Positions 16,846 through 27,548 of a stretch of DNA of 64,000 nt are shown in pieces. The notes beneath the pieces are model-generated. The model was given only the letters and a program-made list of their open reading frames with translations. It did not search any database and had not been told where the DNA came from. This DNA is from Psychroflexus planctonicus (GTDB lineage: Bacteria > Bacteroidota > Bacteroidia > Flavobacteriales > Flavobacteriaceae), in assembly GCF_014640195.1 (NCBI RefSeq), contig NZ_BMGM01000013.1:34445-98444 (forward strand). Direction: 5' to 3'. The position numbers were made by a program, and so were the translations under genes. Each line of letters opens with the position of its first letter. Positions within the stretch are counted from its first letter, which is position 1.

Positions 16846-19233
16846 ATGGCTGTTCAAGTTAAATGCTATCACTGCGGAGATGCTTGTACCGAAGGTGAAA
16901 TTACTTCGGAAGAGAAAAGCTTTTGCTGTTCAGGTTGCAAAACGGTTTTTGAGATTTTCTCTGAAAACGATTTGACTTGTTATTATGATTTTCAACAAAA
17001 TCCCGGCGCCACACCCCCTGAACTGAAAGGGAAATTCGATTATTTAGACAATACTGAAATTCAACAGAAATTAGTTGATTTTAGCGATGATGGAGTGGAG
17101 TCTATTCAACTCTTTATTCCGCATATTCACTGTTCTTCTTGCATTTGGATTTTGGAAAATTTGAACAAACTGAATCCTCAAATCATCTCTTCTCAAGTCA
17201 ATTTTCCAGAGAAAAAAATACATGTTACCTACAAAACCGCTTCATTTAATTTGAAGGATTTGGTAACACTTTTGGCTTCCATCGGTTACGAACCTTATTT
17301 GAGTTTGGAAACCATGGATAGAAAGAAAACCGATGTAGACCGCAGTTTGATTTATAAAATTGGCATCGCAGGTTTTGCTTTTGGAAACGTGATGTTTTTG
17401 TCCTTTCCTGAGTATTTTGAAGTTTCGGAATATTGGTTGGAACAGTACAAACCCATTTTCCGCTGGTTGATGTTTTTCTTCTCGCTTCCCGTAGTTTTTT
17501 ATTCTGGAGCAGGCTATTTTGTTTCGGCTTACAAAGGCATCAAAACCAAAATCTTGAATATTGATGTGCCTATTGCTTTGGGAATTAGCGTTTTATTCAT
17601 CAGAAGCAGCATCGAAATCATGGCCGATTTGGGCACTGGTTTTTTTGATAGTTTAACCGGTTTGGTTTTCTTTTTATTGCTTGGAAAATTAGTTCAACAA
17701 AAAACATACACCTTTTTATCTTTTGAGCGGGATTACAAATCTTATTTCCCAATTGCAGTTACCAAATTGAATCACGATGATGTAAAGGAAGAAGAAAATA
17801 TTCCTATTTATGAAATTAAAAAAGGAGATCGAATTTTGATTAGAAGTGGTGAACTCATTCCCGTAGATGGAATTTTAGTGGAAGGTGATGCAAAAATAGA
17901 TTACAGTTTTGTTACTGGTGAAGCAAGGACGGTGCATAAAAACAAAGGCGAAAAATTATACGCTGGCGGCAAACAACAATTAGGCGCTATTGAAGTTATT
18001 GCCGAAAAAGAAGTAGAGCAGAGCTACCTAACTCAACTTTGGAGCCAAGATGCATTTACCAAAAACAACGAACTTCCTTTCCAAAGTTTAATTGATCAAA
18101 TCAGTAAACATTTTACTTGGGCGGTTTTAAGTATTGCTTTTGTGTCTACTACTTTTTGGTTGATTTACGATGCTAGCCTGGCATTGAATGTGCTCACTGC
18201 AGTATTGATTATCGCTTGCCCCTGTGCTATTGCTTTGGCTACTCCTTTTACCTTAGGGAATCTTTTGCGCATTTTCGGTAAACGTGGATTTTATTTGAAA
18301 AACACCGAAACCTTAGAACAATTGGCGAGCCTTGATGCTTTTGTGTTCGACAAAACAGGAACTTTGAGTAGCTCGGTGGGTGAAGAAATTGCCTACCAAG
18401 GTGAAAACCTTACAGAAGAAGATTATTCTTTGTTAAGAACAACGCTCAGAAATTCTAATCATCCGTTGAGTAGAAAGCTGTATGCCTATTTGAAATCGCA
18501 AAACATCGATACCTTAGATGAATTTGAAGAAGAAGTAGGAAAAGGAATAAAAGCGAAAATCAACAGCAAGGAAATCAAATTAGGTTCGTCTCAATTTGTA
18601 AATGTTCCTGTTGATAGTCAAGTAAATGAAACGGCGGTTTATTTTTCTGAAGATGAAGCCTATCGCGGGAAATTCACATTTTCTGCTCAGTATCGCGATG
18701 GCATTTGGGATTTGATGAATGCATTGGCAGACGAATACCAAATTCAAATTGTTTCGGGTGACAATCAAGCTGAGGAGCAGTATTTAAAATCCATGCTGCC
18801 TAAAGTAAAAGAAATGTATTTCAATCAGCAGCCAAAAAACAAACTTGAACGTGTAAAAGCACTGCAAGATAAAAAGTTAAGCGTTGCCATGATTGGCGAC
18901 GGGCTAAACGATGCAGGTGCTTTAAAGCAAAGCAATGTAGGCATTGCAGTAGCCGAAAACATCAATGTTTTTACACCTGCATGCGATGGGATAATCGATG
19001 CTAAAAAACTAACTAAGCTCAATCAATATATCGATGTGGCTAAAAGTGGAAAGAAAATTATTAAGTGGGCATTTTTCTTTTCTTTTTTATACAATGTGGT
19101 TGGACTGTACTTTGCGGTCACTGGTCAATTAACGCCCATTATTGCTGCTATTTTAATGCCATTGAGCTCCATTAGTATTGTGGCGTTTACTAGTTTGGCT
19201 AGTAAGTTGGTGAGTAAAAAGTTAAGCTTTTAG
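16846..19233 (+). CDS. ccoI: CcoI/FixI-type copper-transporting P1B ATPase
   Basis: A P-type ATPase of the subgroup that supplies copper to cbb3 cytochrome oxidase. The N-terminus has a cysteine-rich segment (CYHCGDAC, CCSGC; C7-C31) and then a heavy-metal-associated domain with CSSC at 96-99. The membrane metal site is CPC (458-460), the actuator TGEA (357-360), the phosphorylation site D502 in DKTGT, and the hinge GDGLND lies in the C-terminal third. At 795 residues and with the double-Cys N-terminus it fits CcoI rather than CopA. Usually ccoS and ccoNOP follow; here they do not, as a T9SS gene is next. Confidence 0.9.
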   Translation: MAVQVKCYHCGDACTEGEITSEEKSFCCSGCKTVFEIFSENDLTCYYDFQQNPGATPPELKGKFDYLDNTEIQQKLVDFSDDGVESIQLFIPHIHCSSCIWILENLNKLNPQIISSQVNFPEKKIHVTYKTASFNLKDLVTLLASIGYEPYLSLETMDRKKTDVDRSLIYKIGIAGFAFGNVMFLSFPEYFEVSEYWLEQYKPIFRWLMFFFSLPVVFYSGAGYFVSAYKGIKTKILNIDVPIALGISVLFIRSSIEIMADLGTGFFDSLTGLVFFLLLGKLVQQKTYTFLSFERDYKSYFPIAVTKLNHDDVKEEENIPIYEIKKGDRILIRSGELIPVDGILVEGDAKIDYSFVTGEARTVHKNKGEKLYAGGKQQLGAIEVIAEKEVEQSYLTQLWSQDAFTKNNELPFQSLIDQISKHFTWAVLSIAFVSTTFWLIYDASLALNVLTAVLIIACPCAIALATPFTLGNLLRIFGKRGFYLKNTETLEQLASLDAFVFDKTGTLSSSVGEEIAYQGENLTEEDYSLLRTTLRNSNHPLSRKLYAYLKSQNIDTLDEFEEEVGKGIKAKINSKEIKLGSSQFVNVPVDSQVNETAVYFSEDEAYRGKFTFSAQYRDGIWDLMNALADEYQIQIVSGDNQAEEQYLKSMLPKVKEMYFNQQPKNKLERVKALQDKKLSVAMIGDGLNDAGALKQSNVGIAVAENINVFTPACDGIIDAKKLTKLNQYIDVAKSGKKIIKWAFFFSFLYNVVGLYFAVTGQLTPIIAAILMPLSSISIVAFTSLASKLVSKKLSF

Positions 19234-19261
19234 TTTAAAAACTGATGCATAGACAAGTAAG

Positions 19262-19290
19262 TTGATTTTGTATAAAATTGGTTATATTTG
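19262..19290 (+). promoter_or_regulatory. Promoter of the T9SS gene at 19295
   Basis: TTG (19262-19264), 18 bases, TATATTTG (19283-19290). Only four bases separate the -7 element from the ATG, so a leaderless or nearly leaderless transcript is expected. Confidence 0.5.
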
Positions 19291-19294
19291 TGTT

Positions 19295-20098
19295 ATGGAA
19301 TTTTTGATAAAATACCTTAAAACTTTCTTAGCGGCAATTATAATTATGTCTGCTAGTCTAGGTTTTTCTCAAGAAGATGACCAAAACAAACGCATCATAA
19401 GGTTACAAATTTACACGCAAAACTCTTTTGATCAACAATCTACTTCTTCAGATGCTATTCGAATTGAATTTACAGACGATGGCTCTAATGAGTATGATAA
19501 TCGTGATGTTGAAAAGATGGACAATTTAGATGAAAACTTAGCCCGTTTGCTAGGAAGTTCATTACTTACTATAGAAAATAGAGAACAGCCCTTCGATGGA
19601 GAAATTTTACCTTTGTTCATCAATCAATATTCTACTACCAATTATGTGTATAAATTTCAGATTGAAAACTTTGAAGACTTTAATGTGGTTTTAAACGATA
19701 ATTACGAAGACACCACATTTCAAGTAGAAGAAGATAGTTTTATTTACAGTTTTAGTGTTAATCCATCTATAAACGCAAGCACTTCTTTTAATCGTTTTTC
19801 CATTCAATTGAACCAAGAAACGATGAGTGTAAATTCTTTTAATAATTCTCCAGATTTTTCAATTTCACCAAATCCGGTAGTTAGCGATGTAATACATATT
19901 AAATCTTCTTCTTTTATAAATGAAAAAGTAAATGTTCAAATCTTTAATCAAGTAGGGAAATTAGTATTTAAAAAAACTACAACTTTTCCATCTAATGGAG
20001 ACTTAAGCCTAAATAATTTGAATCTTAATAGTGGTGTATACTTGGTGAAAATTCAAAGTGGTAAGCATCAGCTTACTAAAAAGATGATCAAGCACTAG
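19295..20098 (+). CDS. Secreted T9SS cargo protein
   Basis: A 267-residue protein with a signal peptide (MEFLIKYLKTFLAAIII..., cleavage after GFSQ), a ~165-residue beta-rich body without a recognised domain, and a C-terminal type IX sorting domain (FSISPNPVVSDVIHIKSSSF ... GVYLVKIQSGKHQLTKKMIK). I chose ATG19295, not the TTG at 19262, because TTG lies in the promoter and the ATG opens directly onto the signal peptide. It is probably surface-anchored or released; the role is unknown. It converges on the ECF sigma gene. Confidence 0.75.
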   Translation: MEFLIKYLKTFLAAIIIMSASLGFSQEDDQNKRIIRLQIYTQNSFDQQSTSSDAIRIEFTDDGSNEYDNRDVEKMDNLDENLARLLGSSLLTIENREQPFDGEILPLFINQYSTTNYVYKFQIENFEDFNVVLNDNYEDTTFQVEEDSFIYSFSVNPSINASTSFNRFSIQLNQETMSVNSFNNSPDFSISPNPVVSDVIHIKSSSFINEKVNVQIFNQVGKLVFKKTTTFPSNGDLSLNNLNLNSGVYLVKIQSGKHQLTKKMIKH

Positions 20099-20113
20099 TA
20101 ATTTAATCGAATT

Positions 20114-20647
20114 TTATTTTAATTTTTTATGAAGTTTTTGTTTTGCTCTGTGCGCCTTAACTTTTAAATTATTTATCGGAATTTGTAACTCTTCTGAAAT
20201 TTCTTTGAAGCTTTTACACTCTAAGTAATATTTTTGAAGCACGATTTGGTAGTCTTTTTGAAGCTTTTTCAGTTCGCTAATTACAATTTCTTCATTGGTA
20301 TTGTTTTCTTGAATATCTTCACCTATAGATGTGTCTTCAGCAATTTTTAAACTGTAATTATTAATTTCTTGTGTGTCTAATTTCTTTTTCCTGTATTCAT
20401 CTATCAAACCGTTTTTCGCAATTTGAACAAGCCAGGTTTTGAATTCATATTTCGGATTAAACTGTTCGATTTTATCAAAGGCTTTAGCGAAACTTTCAAT
20501 ACAAACTTCTTCACTTAAATATGCATTTTGAGTTTGTTTCAGAATAAAATGATATACATAATTCCAATAGTGTTCAACCAGAAAATTAAACCCAAGCTGG
20601 TTTCCTGACTTAGCAAGTTCAATGTGTTTAATTTCTTTTTCTGTCAT
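20114..20647 (-). CDS. ECF-type RNA polymerase sigma factor
   Basis: A 177-residue sigma-70 family protein with region 2 (SEEVCIESFAKAFDKIEQF, EFKTWLVQIAKNGLIDEYR) and region 4 (LQKDYQIVLQKYYLECKSFKEISEELQIPINNLKVKAHR), joined by a Glu-rich linker. No anti-sigma factor lies next to it. It is the last gene of a tight minus-strand group: its start touches the stop of the glycosyltransferase gene. The target regulon cannot be read from the sequence. Confidence 0.92.
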   Translation of the reverse strand: MTEKEIKHIELAKSGNQLGFNFLVEHYWNYVYHFILKQTQNAYLSEEVCIESFAKAFDKIEQFNPKYEFKTWLVQIAKNGLIDEYRKKKLDTQEINNYSLKIAEDTSIGEDIQENNTNEEIVISELKKLQKDYQIVLQKYYLECKSFKEISEELQIPINNLKVKAHRAKQKLHKKLK

Positions 20648-21748
20648 TTATTTCCATTTCCTAAAGGGTGAAACTAAATTCGATATAAATAAGCAAAACT
20701 GAAAACAAATTAAGCTAAAATCTAAAATAGGACTTAGGTACCACAGTTTAGCTTCATTTAGTTTTGTTGAAGCAAGTTTATAAATCAGAAGTAATATTAC
20801 GCATAGCATACTAAAAACCATCCAAAAACTTTCTGAATTTGAAAGGAATGTCATTGCGATGAAACTCATCCAAAAAGCAAACTTGGTAATGAAAATCCCA
20901 GATAATATAAACTGATCTTTAAATTGATAGTGAGCAGCTGTACTTATGTGTCTGCTTTTTTGTTTCCACCATGATTTTAAACTTGGCTCTGCATGGCTAT
21001 AAGCAAAACTATGTTTAGCTAGTTGAATTTTAATTTGAGTTAGCTGTTTTGCTTTCTGAATCCACAAATCATCATCACCAGAAAGCAATTTTTTTTCTGC
21101 TTTTGAGAATTTAATTTCTTTATCCAATTGTTTTGTGTAAGCTAAATTTCTTCCTACACCCATATATGGAGCATTATAAAGTGCAGCTGTAAAATACTGA
21201 AGTGCCGTAGTTAGGGTTTCAAAACGCTGTAGTTTATTTAGAAAATAAGATTTAGTGAAATGTGGAGCATATCCTAAAACAACTTGAGATTCTTTTTGAA
21301 TCTCAGAAACCATAATAGTTAACCAAGTAGTTGAATTTACTAGACAATCTGCATCTGTTAAGACATAAACGCTTCCTTGGGCTTTTTTTTTAGCCAAAGC
21401 AAGTGCTTTTTTTTTACTTGATTTTTCTGTTGTTGTAAAAACTTTCAGGTGAGCGTAATTTTTTTGAAAGGACTCTAAAACTTGCAGCGTATTATCTGAA
21501 GATTGGTCATTGACCACAACTACTTCGAAATGCGGATGATTTTGTTTTAAAATAATAGGAAGGTGGAGCTGTAGATTTTTAGCTTCGTTTTTTGCACAAA
21601 TCAATACAGAAACAAACTGGGAGTCTTTTGTAGAAGGAGTAGAGTTGGTTGAGTTATAAAATAGAAGCTTTAAAAAGCTCAATAGATAAATAAAGTATAA
21701 ACTTGAAGCTGTAAAAAAAATCCATTCTAATACAGCCAAGAAATTCAT
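20648..21748 (-). CDS. Membrane-associated family 2 glycosyltransferase
   Basis: A GT-A type glycosyltransferase (366 residues). An N-terminal transmembrane helix (about 6-28) precedes the catalytic domain beginning VSVLICAKNEAKNLQLHL. Nucleotide-sugar motifs are VVVNDQSSDNT and the DxD-like LTDADCLV; the acceptor motif is SGDDDLW, and QKSRH resembles the QxxRW motif of processive enzymes. Two or three C-terminal transmembrane segments follow. It may extend or transfer a cell-surface glycan or lipid-linked sugar. It is bounded by zero-base gaps on both sides, so the three genes are one operon. Confidence 0.85.
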   Translation of the reverse strand: MNFLAVLEWIFFTASSLYFIYLLSFLKLLFYNSTNSTPSTKDSQFVSVLICAKNEAKNLQLHLPIILKQNHPHFEVVVVNDQSSDNTLQVLESFQKNYAHLKVFTTTEKSSKKKALALAKKKAQGSVYVLTDADCLVNSTTWLTIMVSEIQKESQVVLGYAPHFTKSYFLNKLQRFETLTTALQYFTAALYNAPYMGVGRNLAYTKQLDKEIKFSKAEKKLLSGDDDLWIQKAKQLTQIKIQLAKHSFAYSHAEPSLKSWWKQKSRHISTAAHYQFKDQFILSGIFITKFAFWMSFIAMTFLSNSESFWMVFSMLCVILLLIYKLASTKLNEAKLWYLSPILDFSLICFQFCLFISNLVSPFRKWK

Positions 21749-21958
21749 TTAGGACACTTTACTCACTTGGTCTTTTTTGCAATCTTGCTCATCTGGCATT
21801 TTACCACAAAAACTGCAAGATTCTCCATCTTTATTTAAAAAAGGACTTTGGCTTGCACAAGTTCCAGCGAATTTTCCGTCTTTTTTACCCCAGATTTTAA
21901 TGGCGATACCTGCAAATGCTAAGGCTAATAATGCTATGCTAATCAATAATAATTTCAT
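21749..21958 (-). CDS. Small Cys-containing membrane or secreted protein
   Basis: A 69-residue protein: one hydrophobic helix (residues 2-22), then GKKDGKFAGTCASQSPFL and a CSFC pair followed by another Cys (CSFCGKMPDEQDC). The four cysteines could bind a metal or a cluster. The start ATG21958 lies four bases after a TATATTTG element. It leads the operon with the glycosyltransferase and the sigma factor. Similar short proteins exist in Flavobacteriia as uncharacterised membrane or secreted proteins (from memory). Confidence 0.6.
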   Translation of the reverse strand: MKLLLISIALLALAFAGIAIKIWGKKDGKFAGTCASQSPFLNKDGESCSFCGKMPDEQDCKKDQVSKVS

Positions 21959-21962
21959 ATTA

Positions 21963-21970
21963 CAAATATA
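21963..21970 (-). promoter_or_regulatory. -7 element of the small-protein/glycosyltransferase/sigma operon
   Basis: TATATTTG on the minus strand, four bases before ATG21958, the same N4 spacing as at 19283-19297. Suggests a leaderless mRNA. Confidence 0.4.
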
Positions 21971-22021
21971 TAGATTTTCCTGTTTTTAAGTGATGCTTTA
22001 ACAAGCTTATCTTACATAAAA

Positions 22022-22540
22022 TTAAGCTCCTTCTTTTTTAATCAACGATATGGGTTTTTGTAAAACCATATTGTTAGGATATACAATTAATTCTCCATCA
22101 CTAGTTCTTAGATGCATTTGAAAAGCTCTTATGTCTTCTATTTTGGCTTCAATTGGATGTTCTTTATCATGAATTTTTATGTCGTCTCCAATTTTAAACG
22201 GACAAGAAAAAAACATAATTACACCAGAAGTAATATTGCTTAAAATAGACCAAATGGCAAATAAACCAATTCCAATTACAGCAAAAACCGATGAGAAAAT
22301 CCAAACCAAATCTTCTGCTTGAACACCCCAAGTAAACATAAGCGCAAATATCATTATAAAGGAAACCAACACGTTTATGTATTTAAACATTAGCTTGGTT
22401 CTACCAATGTTGAAATCTCCAATTCTAGCAATTCGGTTTGCTGATTTTTTTAAAGTAAACCTCCAAATAATTAATGCAATAATCAGTATCACACTAATAA
22501 TGATCTCTTTGGTTAGACCAGAAAAAAAGTTTTCTAACAT
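22022..22540 (-). CDS. Short MscS-type mechanosensitive channel protein
   Basis: A 172-residue protein with three transmembrane helices (about 9-27, 51-70, 76-98) followed by the MscS signature region: NITSGVIMFFSCPFKIGDDI, then a beta domain ending YPNNMVLQKPISLIKK. It lacks most of the C-terminal cytoplasmic cage of E. coli MscS (286 residues), as in other minimal family members. Likely role: pressure release on osmotic downshift. The start lies 2 bases after the stop of the upstream lipoprotein gene, so the two are co-transcribed. Confidence 0.8.
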   Translation of the reverse strand: MLENFFSGLTKEIIISVILIIALIIWRFTLKKSANRIARIGDFNIGRTKLMFKYINVLVSFIMIFALMFTWGVQAEDLVWIFSSVFAVIGIGLFAIWSILSNITSGVIMFFSCPFKIGDDIKIHDKEHPIEAKIEDIRAFQMHLRTSDGELIVYPNNMVLQKPISLIKKEGA

Positions 22541-22542
22541 TT

Positions 22543-23469
22543 TTAAAGTTTTAATGAATCTCTTAAAAAGCTGTGGTTACTTTGATTTTTATTCCAATAA
22601 TCAATTCTCATTTCAGCTACTTTAATAGCTTTTGTAATGTATGTACTATCATTTTTTGTTGTTGATTCTTCCCAACTCAAAATGGCGTATGGAGCTTTTA
22701 ATTCTTGAGTTATTTCTAAATTTCGATTTAAACTAGGGTAGTGGATTTTGGTTTTTAGAAGTTCATTTTCTTCAGTTTGACTAATTCTTACTTTGTATGC
22801 TTTTACATTTATATTGTTGAGCCTTAAATATTCAAAACTAGGTAAGATTTCGGTTTGCGTTGTGTCAATTTCTCGAGGAAATATCCTTAGTTTATTCCAT
22901 AGTCCATTTTCTGTTTGTGTTTTTGACAAAGCTAAATTTTGGTTACCAATTTTTTGAAAATAGGAATTTACTTGAACTTCCATTTCATCTCTATTTTCTA
23001 GCATTATAAAACTTTGGCCACACCATTCTTGAATACTAGCCGATATTTTAGCTACTTGATTATTGTTTTCCATCGGTAAAAAAGAACTTTGCATAATGTG
23101 ATAAGGATAAATTCCTGTATTGAAGGTTTTTGTTGAGTTCAATTTCAAAACAGAAAAATCACCTTTGCTTTTTTGGTCGGTTTTCACCAGTTGATTTTCA
23201 TCAAAATCTTCGGTTACATAAACAAGAACTGCTTTGCCTTTTCTTTCTTCACCATAACGTTGTTGTACCAAATTATAACTAGAAATTTCAGCTAAACCAC
23301 TATACCAATAGTTTTTTGTTTCTTCTGAAAGCATTATGTTTTCAGATGTTTTCTCTTTCTGTTTTGCAATAGAAGTGTCGGTTGTAGTATCACATGAAAA
23401 GACTAAAATGCTCCAAATGCATGTAAGAAATAAATTGAAAGTATGCGGCTTCATTTTGTTATTTTTCAT
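22543..23469 (-). CDS. Conserved flavobacterial lipoprotein
   Basis: A 308-residue lipoprotein: the signal ends ILVFSC with the lipidated Cys near residue 26. The body has EETKNYWYSGLAEISSYNL, QRYGEERKGKAVLVYVTEDF and LNSTKTFNTGIYPYHIMQSS, which I recognise as a family common in Flavobacteriaceae that some databases label a septum-formation inhibitor. The sequence has none of the Maf pyrophosphatase motifs, so that label looks wrong. It is probably periplasmic, and is the first gene of a two-gene unit with the MscS-like channel. Confidence 0.6.
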   Translation of the reverse strand: MKNNKMKPHTFNLFLTCIWSILVFSCDTTTDTSIAKQKEKTSENIMLSEETKNYWYSGLAEISSYNLVQQRYGEERKGKAVLVYVTEDFDENQLVKTDQKSKGDFSVLKLNSTKTFNTGIYPYHIMQSSFLPMENNNQVAKISASIQEWCGQSFIMLENRDEMEVQVNSYFQKIGNQNLALSKTQTENGLWNKLRIFPREIDTTQTEILPSFEYLRLNNINVKAYKVRISQTEENELLKTKIHYPSLNRNLEITQELKAPYAILSWEESTTKNDSTYITKAIKVAEMRIDYWNKNQSNHSFLRDSLKL

Positions 23470-23510
23470 GTTGCAAAATTACTAAATAAAACTCAAGAAA
23501 TTTGATTTAC

Positions 23511-23540
23511 AAAAAAGCTGCTTCAATAAAGAAACAGCTT
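23511..23540 (-). terminator. Terminator after the VOC gene
   Basis: AAGCTG-cTTC...GAA-aCAGCTT hairpin; on the minus strand it ends in a T run, just downstream of the VOC stop at 23565. Confidence 0.55.
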
Positions 23541-23564
23541 AAATAACTAGCTAAAAAGCTTAGA

Positions 23565-23963
23565 TTATTTTGCATTAATCATCCATCCAATTCCAAATTG
23601 GTCTGTAATTCTTCCAAAATGCGCACCCCAACTTGTTTTCTGAAAATCAGTTTGAATTTTTCCAGATGCAGCTAAATGTTTAAATATTTCTTTTGCCTTT
23701 TCATGATTATCAAAATCAATACTCATCTGTACATTTGTGCCATTGGTTATCGGCGTATCTGGTGAAGCGTCATAGCCCATAATGTGAAATCCTTTTCCTT
23801 TCAGTTCAGCGTGTTGCAGTTTGTTTCTATACTGTTCAGGAATATCTATTTTTTGATTTTCATAAGTCTGTCTGTTGATAATTTCACCACCAAATAGGGA
23901 TTGGTAAAAATCAAATGCTTGTTGACATTGACCGTTAAACGATAAATATGCTTGAATTTTCAT
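23565..23963 (-). CDS. VOC-superfamily (PhnB/glyoxalase-like) protein
   Basis: A 132-residue protein with the paired beta-alpha-beta-beta-beta fold of the vicinal-oxygen-chelate superfamily: AYLSFNGQCQQAFDFYQSLF, YRNKLQHAELKG, FHIMGYD, VQMSIDF, WGAHFGRITDQFGIGWMI. This is the PhnB-like subgroup often named after 3-demethylubiquinone methyltransferase. Substrates are generally unknown in this subgroup. It is monocistronic between two hairpins. Confidence 0.85.
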   Translation of the reverse strand: MKIQAYLSFNGQCQQAFDFYQSLFGGEIINRQTYENQKIDIPEQYRNKLQHAELKGKGFHIMGYDASPDTPITNGTNVQMSIDFDNHEKAKEIFKHLAASGKIQTDFQKTSWGAHFGRITDQFGIGWMINAK

Positions 23964-24175
23964 AGTATTAATTTTTTGAATTCACCTTAAAATAATGATT
24001 TGTAGTACCAATTTGTTTAAATGTATCCTAAAACTTCAAATTGAATTAAATTTATTTGAAATAGAATTTTTATTTCTTTCGAAAACTCAGGTTTTGAACT
24101 CAGCCTCAGTTAGACTCATTCATTTTTCCTTTATATTTTCTTAGCTACATTTTATAATCATATTGGTGTTCCAAA

Positions 24176-24208
24176 AAAAAATGCTGCTTCTTATGAAACA
24201 GCATTTTT
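24176..24208 (-). terminator. Terminator after icd
   Basis: AAAAATGCTG (24177-24186) pairs with CAGCATTTTT (24199-24208); on the minus strand the stem is followed by a long T run. The rest of 23964-24229 has nothing recognisable. Confidence 0.75.
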
Positions 24209-24229
24209 AAAATAATTACAATGAATAGT

Positions 24230-26458
<2,229 letters not shown>

Positions 26459-26611
26459 TTAAGTTTAATATGAAATTGAAAATGCCCAAAAATGAGCATT
26501 ACATTAAAAGCATGCCAAATATAGTGAAAATGACTTATTTGAAGAAACCAAGCAGCGCATCATTTGTTGCTAGAAGTCACAAACTTGGAGAATAAAAATA
26601 TATTCAAAAAA

Positions 26612-26633
26612 AAATCCCTAATTAAAGGGATTT
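26612..26633 (-). terminator. Terminator after rplS
   Basis: AAATCCCT (26612-26619), 6-base loop, AGGGATTT (26626-26633), with a minus-strand T run, 22 bases from the rplS stop. Confidence 0.65.
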
Positions 26634-26655
26634 AGTAAAATCAAAATCAATTTGA

Positions 26656-27027
26656 TTAGGCTTTCTTCTTAGGTGTTTGAGCTGTCATTTTTTCTTTAAT
26701 TCTTGCTCTTTTACCAGTAAGTTCTCTAAAGTAGTAAATTCTTGCTCTTCTTACACTACCTTGTTTGTTTACTTCAATTTTCTGAAGTGCAGGCATGTTG
26801 ATAGGGAAAATACGTTCTACACCAACTGTACCGCTCATTTTTCTTACGGTGAAAGTTTTTGTAGCACCACTACCTTTAACTTGTATAACAGTTCCTTTAA
26901 AAAACTGTGTACGTGTTTTTTGTCCTTCCTTGATTTCGTAATAAGCTGTTATGGTATCACCAGCTTTAAATTCAGGAAAGTCTTTTTTCTCAATAAATTC
27001 GCTTTCTACAAATTTAACTAAATCCAT
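26656..27027 (-). CDS. rplS: 50S ribosomal protein L19
   Basis: 123 residues starting MDLVKFVESEF. The segments FKAGDTITAYYEIKEG, TRTQFFKGTVI, KMSGTVGVERIFPINMP and VRRARIYYFRELTGKRARI are the L19 family core. L19 sits at the 30S-50S interface. A longer frame from 27063 exists, but the extra residues (MNVALLNSNIEN) are not part of the family, so I chose the ATG ending at 27027. It is not in the usual rpsP-rimM-trmD-rplS cluster; the neighbours are icd and a giant surface protein. Confidence 0.95.
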   Translation of the reverse strand: MDLVKFVESEFIEKKDFPEFKAGDTITAYYEIKEGQKTRTQFFKGTVIQVKGSGATKTFTVRKMSGTVGVERIFPINMPALQKIEVNKQGSVRRARIYYFRELTGKRARIKEKMTAQTPKKKA

Positions 27028-27093
27028 GTTTTCAATATTTGAATTAAGTAAAGCAACATTCACGATTTTCGCCAGCGGTTATTTTACGGTTTG

Positions 27094-27101
27094 CAAATTT
27101 A
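27094..27101 (-). promoter_or_regulatory. -7 element of rplS
   Basis: TAAATTTG on the minus strand, 66 bases before the L19 start, leaving a ~60-base leader. The leader could hold an L19 autoregulatory structure, but no clear stem is seen. The rest of 27102-27523 is AT-rich with no feature I can support. Confidence 0.4.
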
Positions 27102-27523
27102 CAATTTAATATTTTATACTGGAAACATATTTCTAAAATATTTTTAAGCCTGTAATGATGATTTGAAACTGGTTTTGAAGTAACAGTTAAGCTACATTTT
27201 TCATCAAAAATGATTAGGATTTATGGTGTGTAAAATTCTGTTTTATAAATAATTAAAATGAAGTTGTATTCAAATGAAATCATATAACGAACACTAAGCA
27301 ATACAATGTTTACATGGAATAAACGCTAAATTTAAAAAAAGTTACTTTTATGTGTTCGAAGGGTTTTAAAATAAATATTTAAGGCTATATCAGTTGGTTC
27401 AAAACTACATCAAAGATGTTAAAAATGATAGCTAAAGTAGGATTTTACATTATGTCATTGTTATATTGTAAAGTTATATTAAATATTTTATAAAATTTAG
27501 ACGTATTTTAACTTTCAAATAAA

Positions 27524-27531
27524 TATATTTG
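27524..27531 (+). promoter_or_regulatory. -7 element of the giant surface-protein gene
   Basis: TATATTTG, 17 bases before ATG27549. No clear -33 TTTG is seen. Confidence 0.4.
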
Positions 27532-27548
27532 GAAAAAACCCAAACATC

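Noticed and set aside
22543..23469. Maf-type septum formation inhibitor
   Set aside because: No Maf nucleotide pyrophosphatase motifs; it is a lipoprotein.
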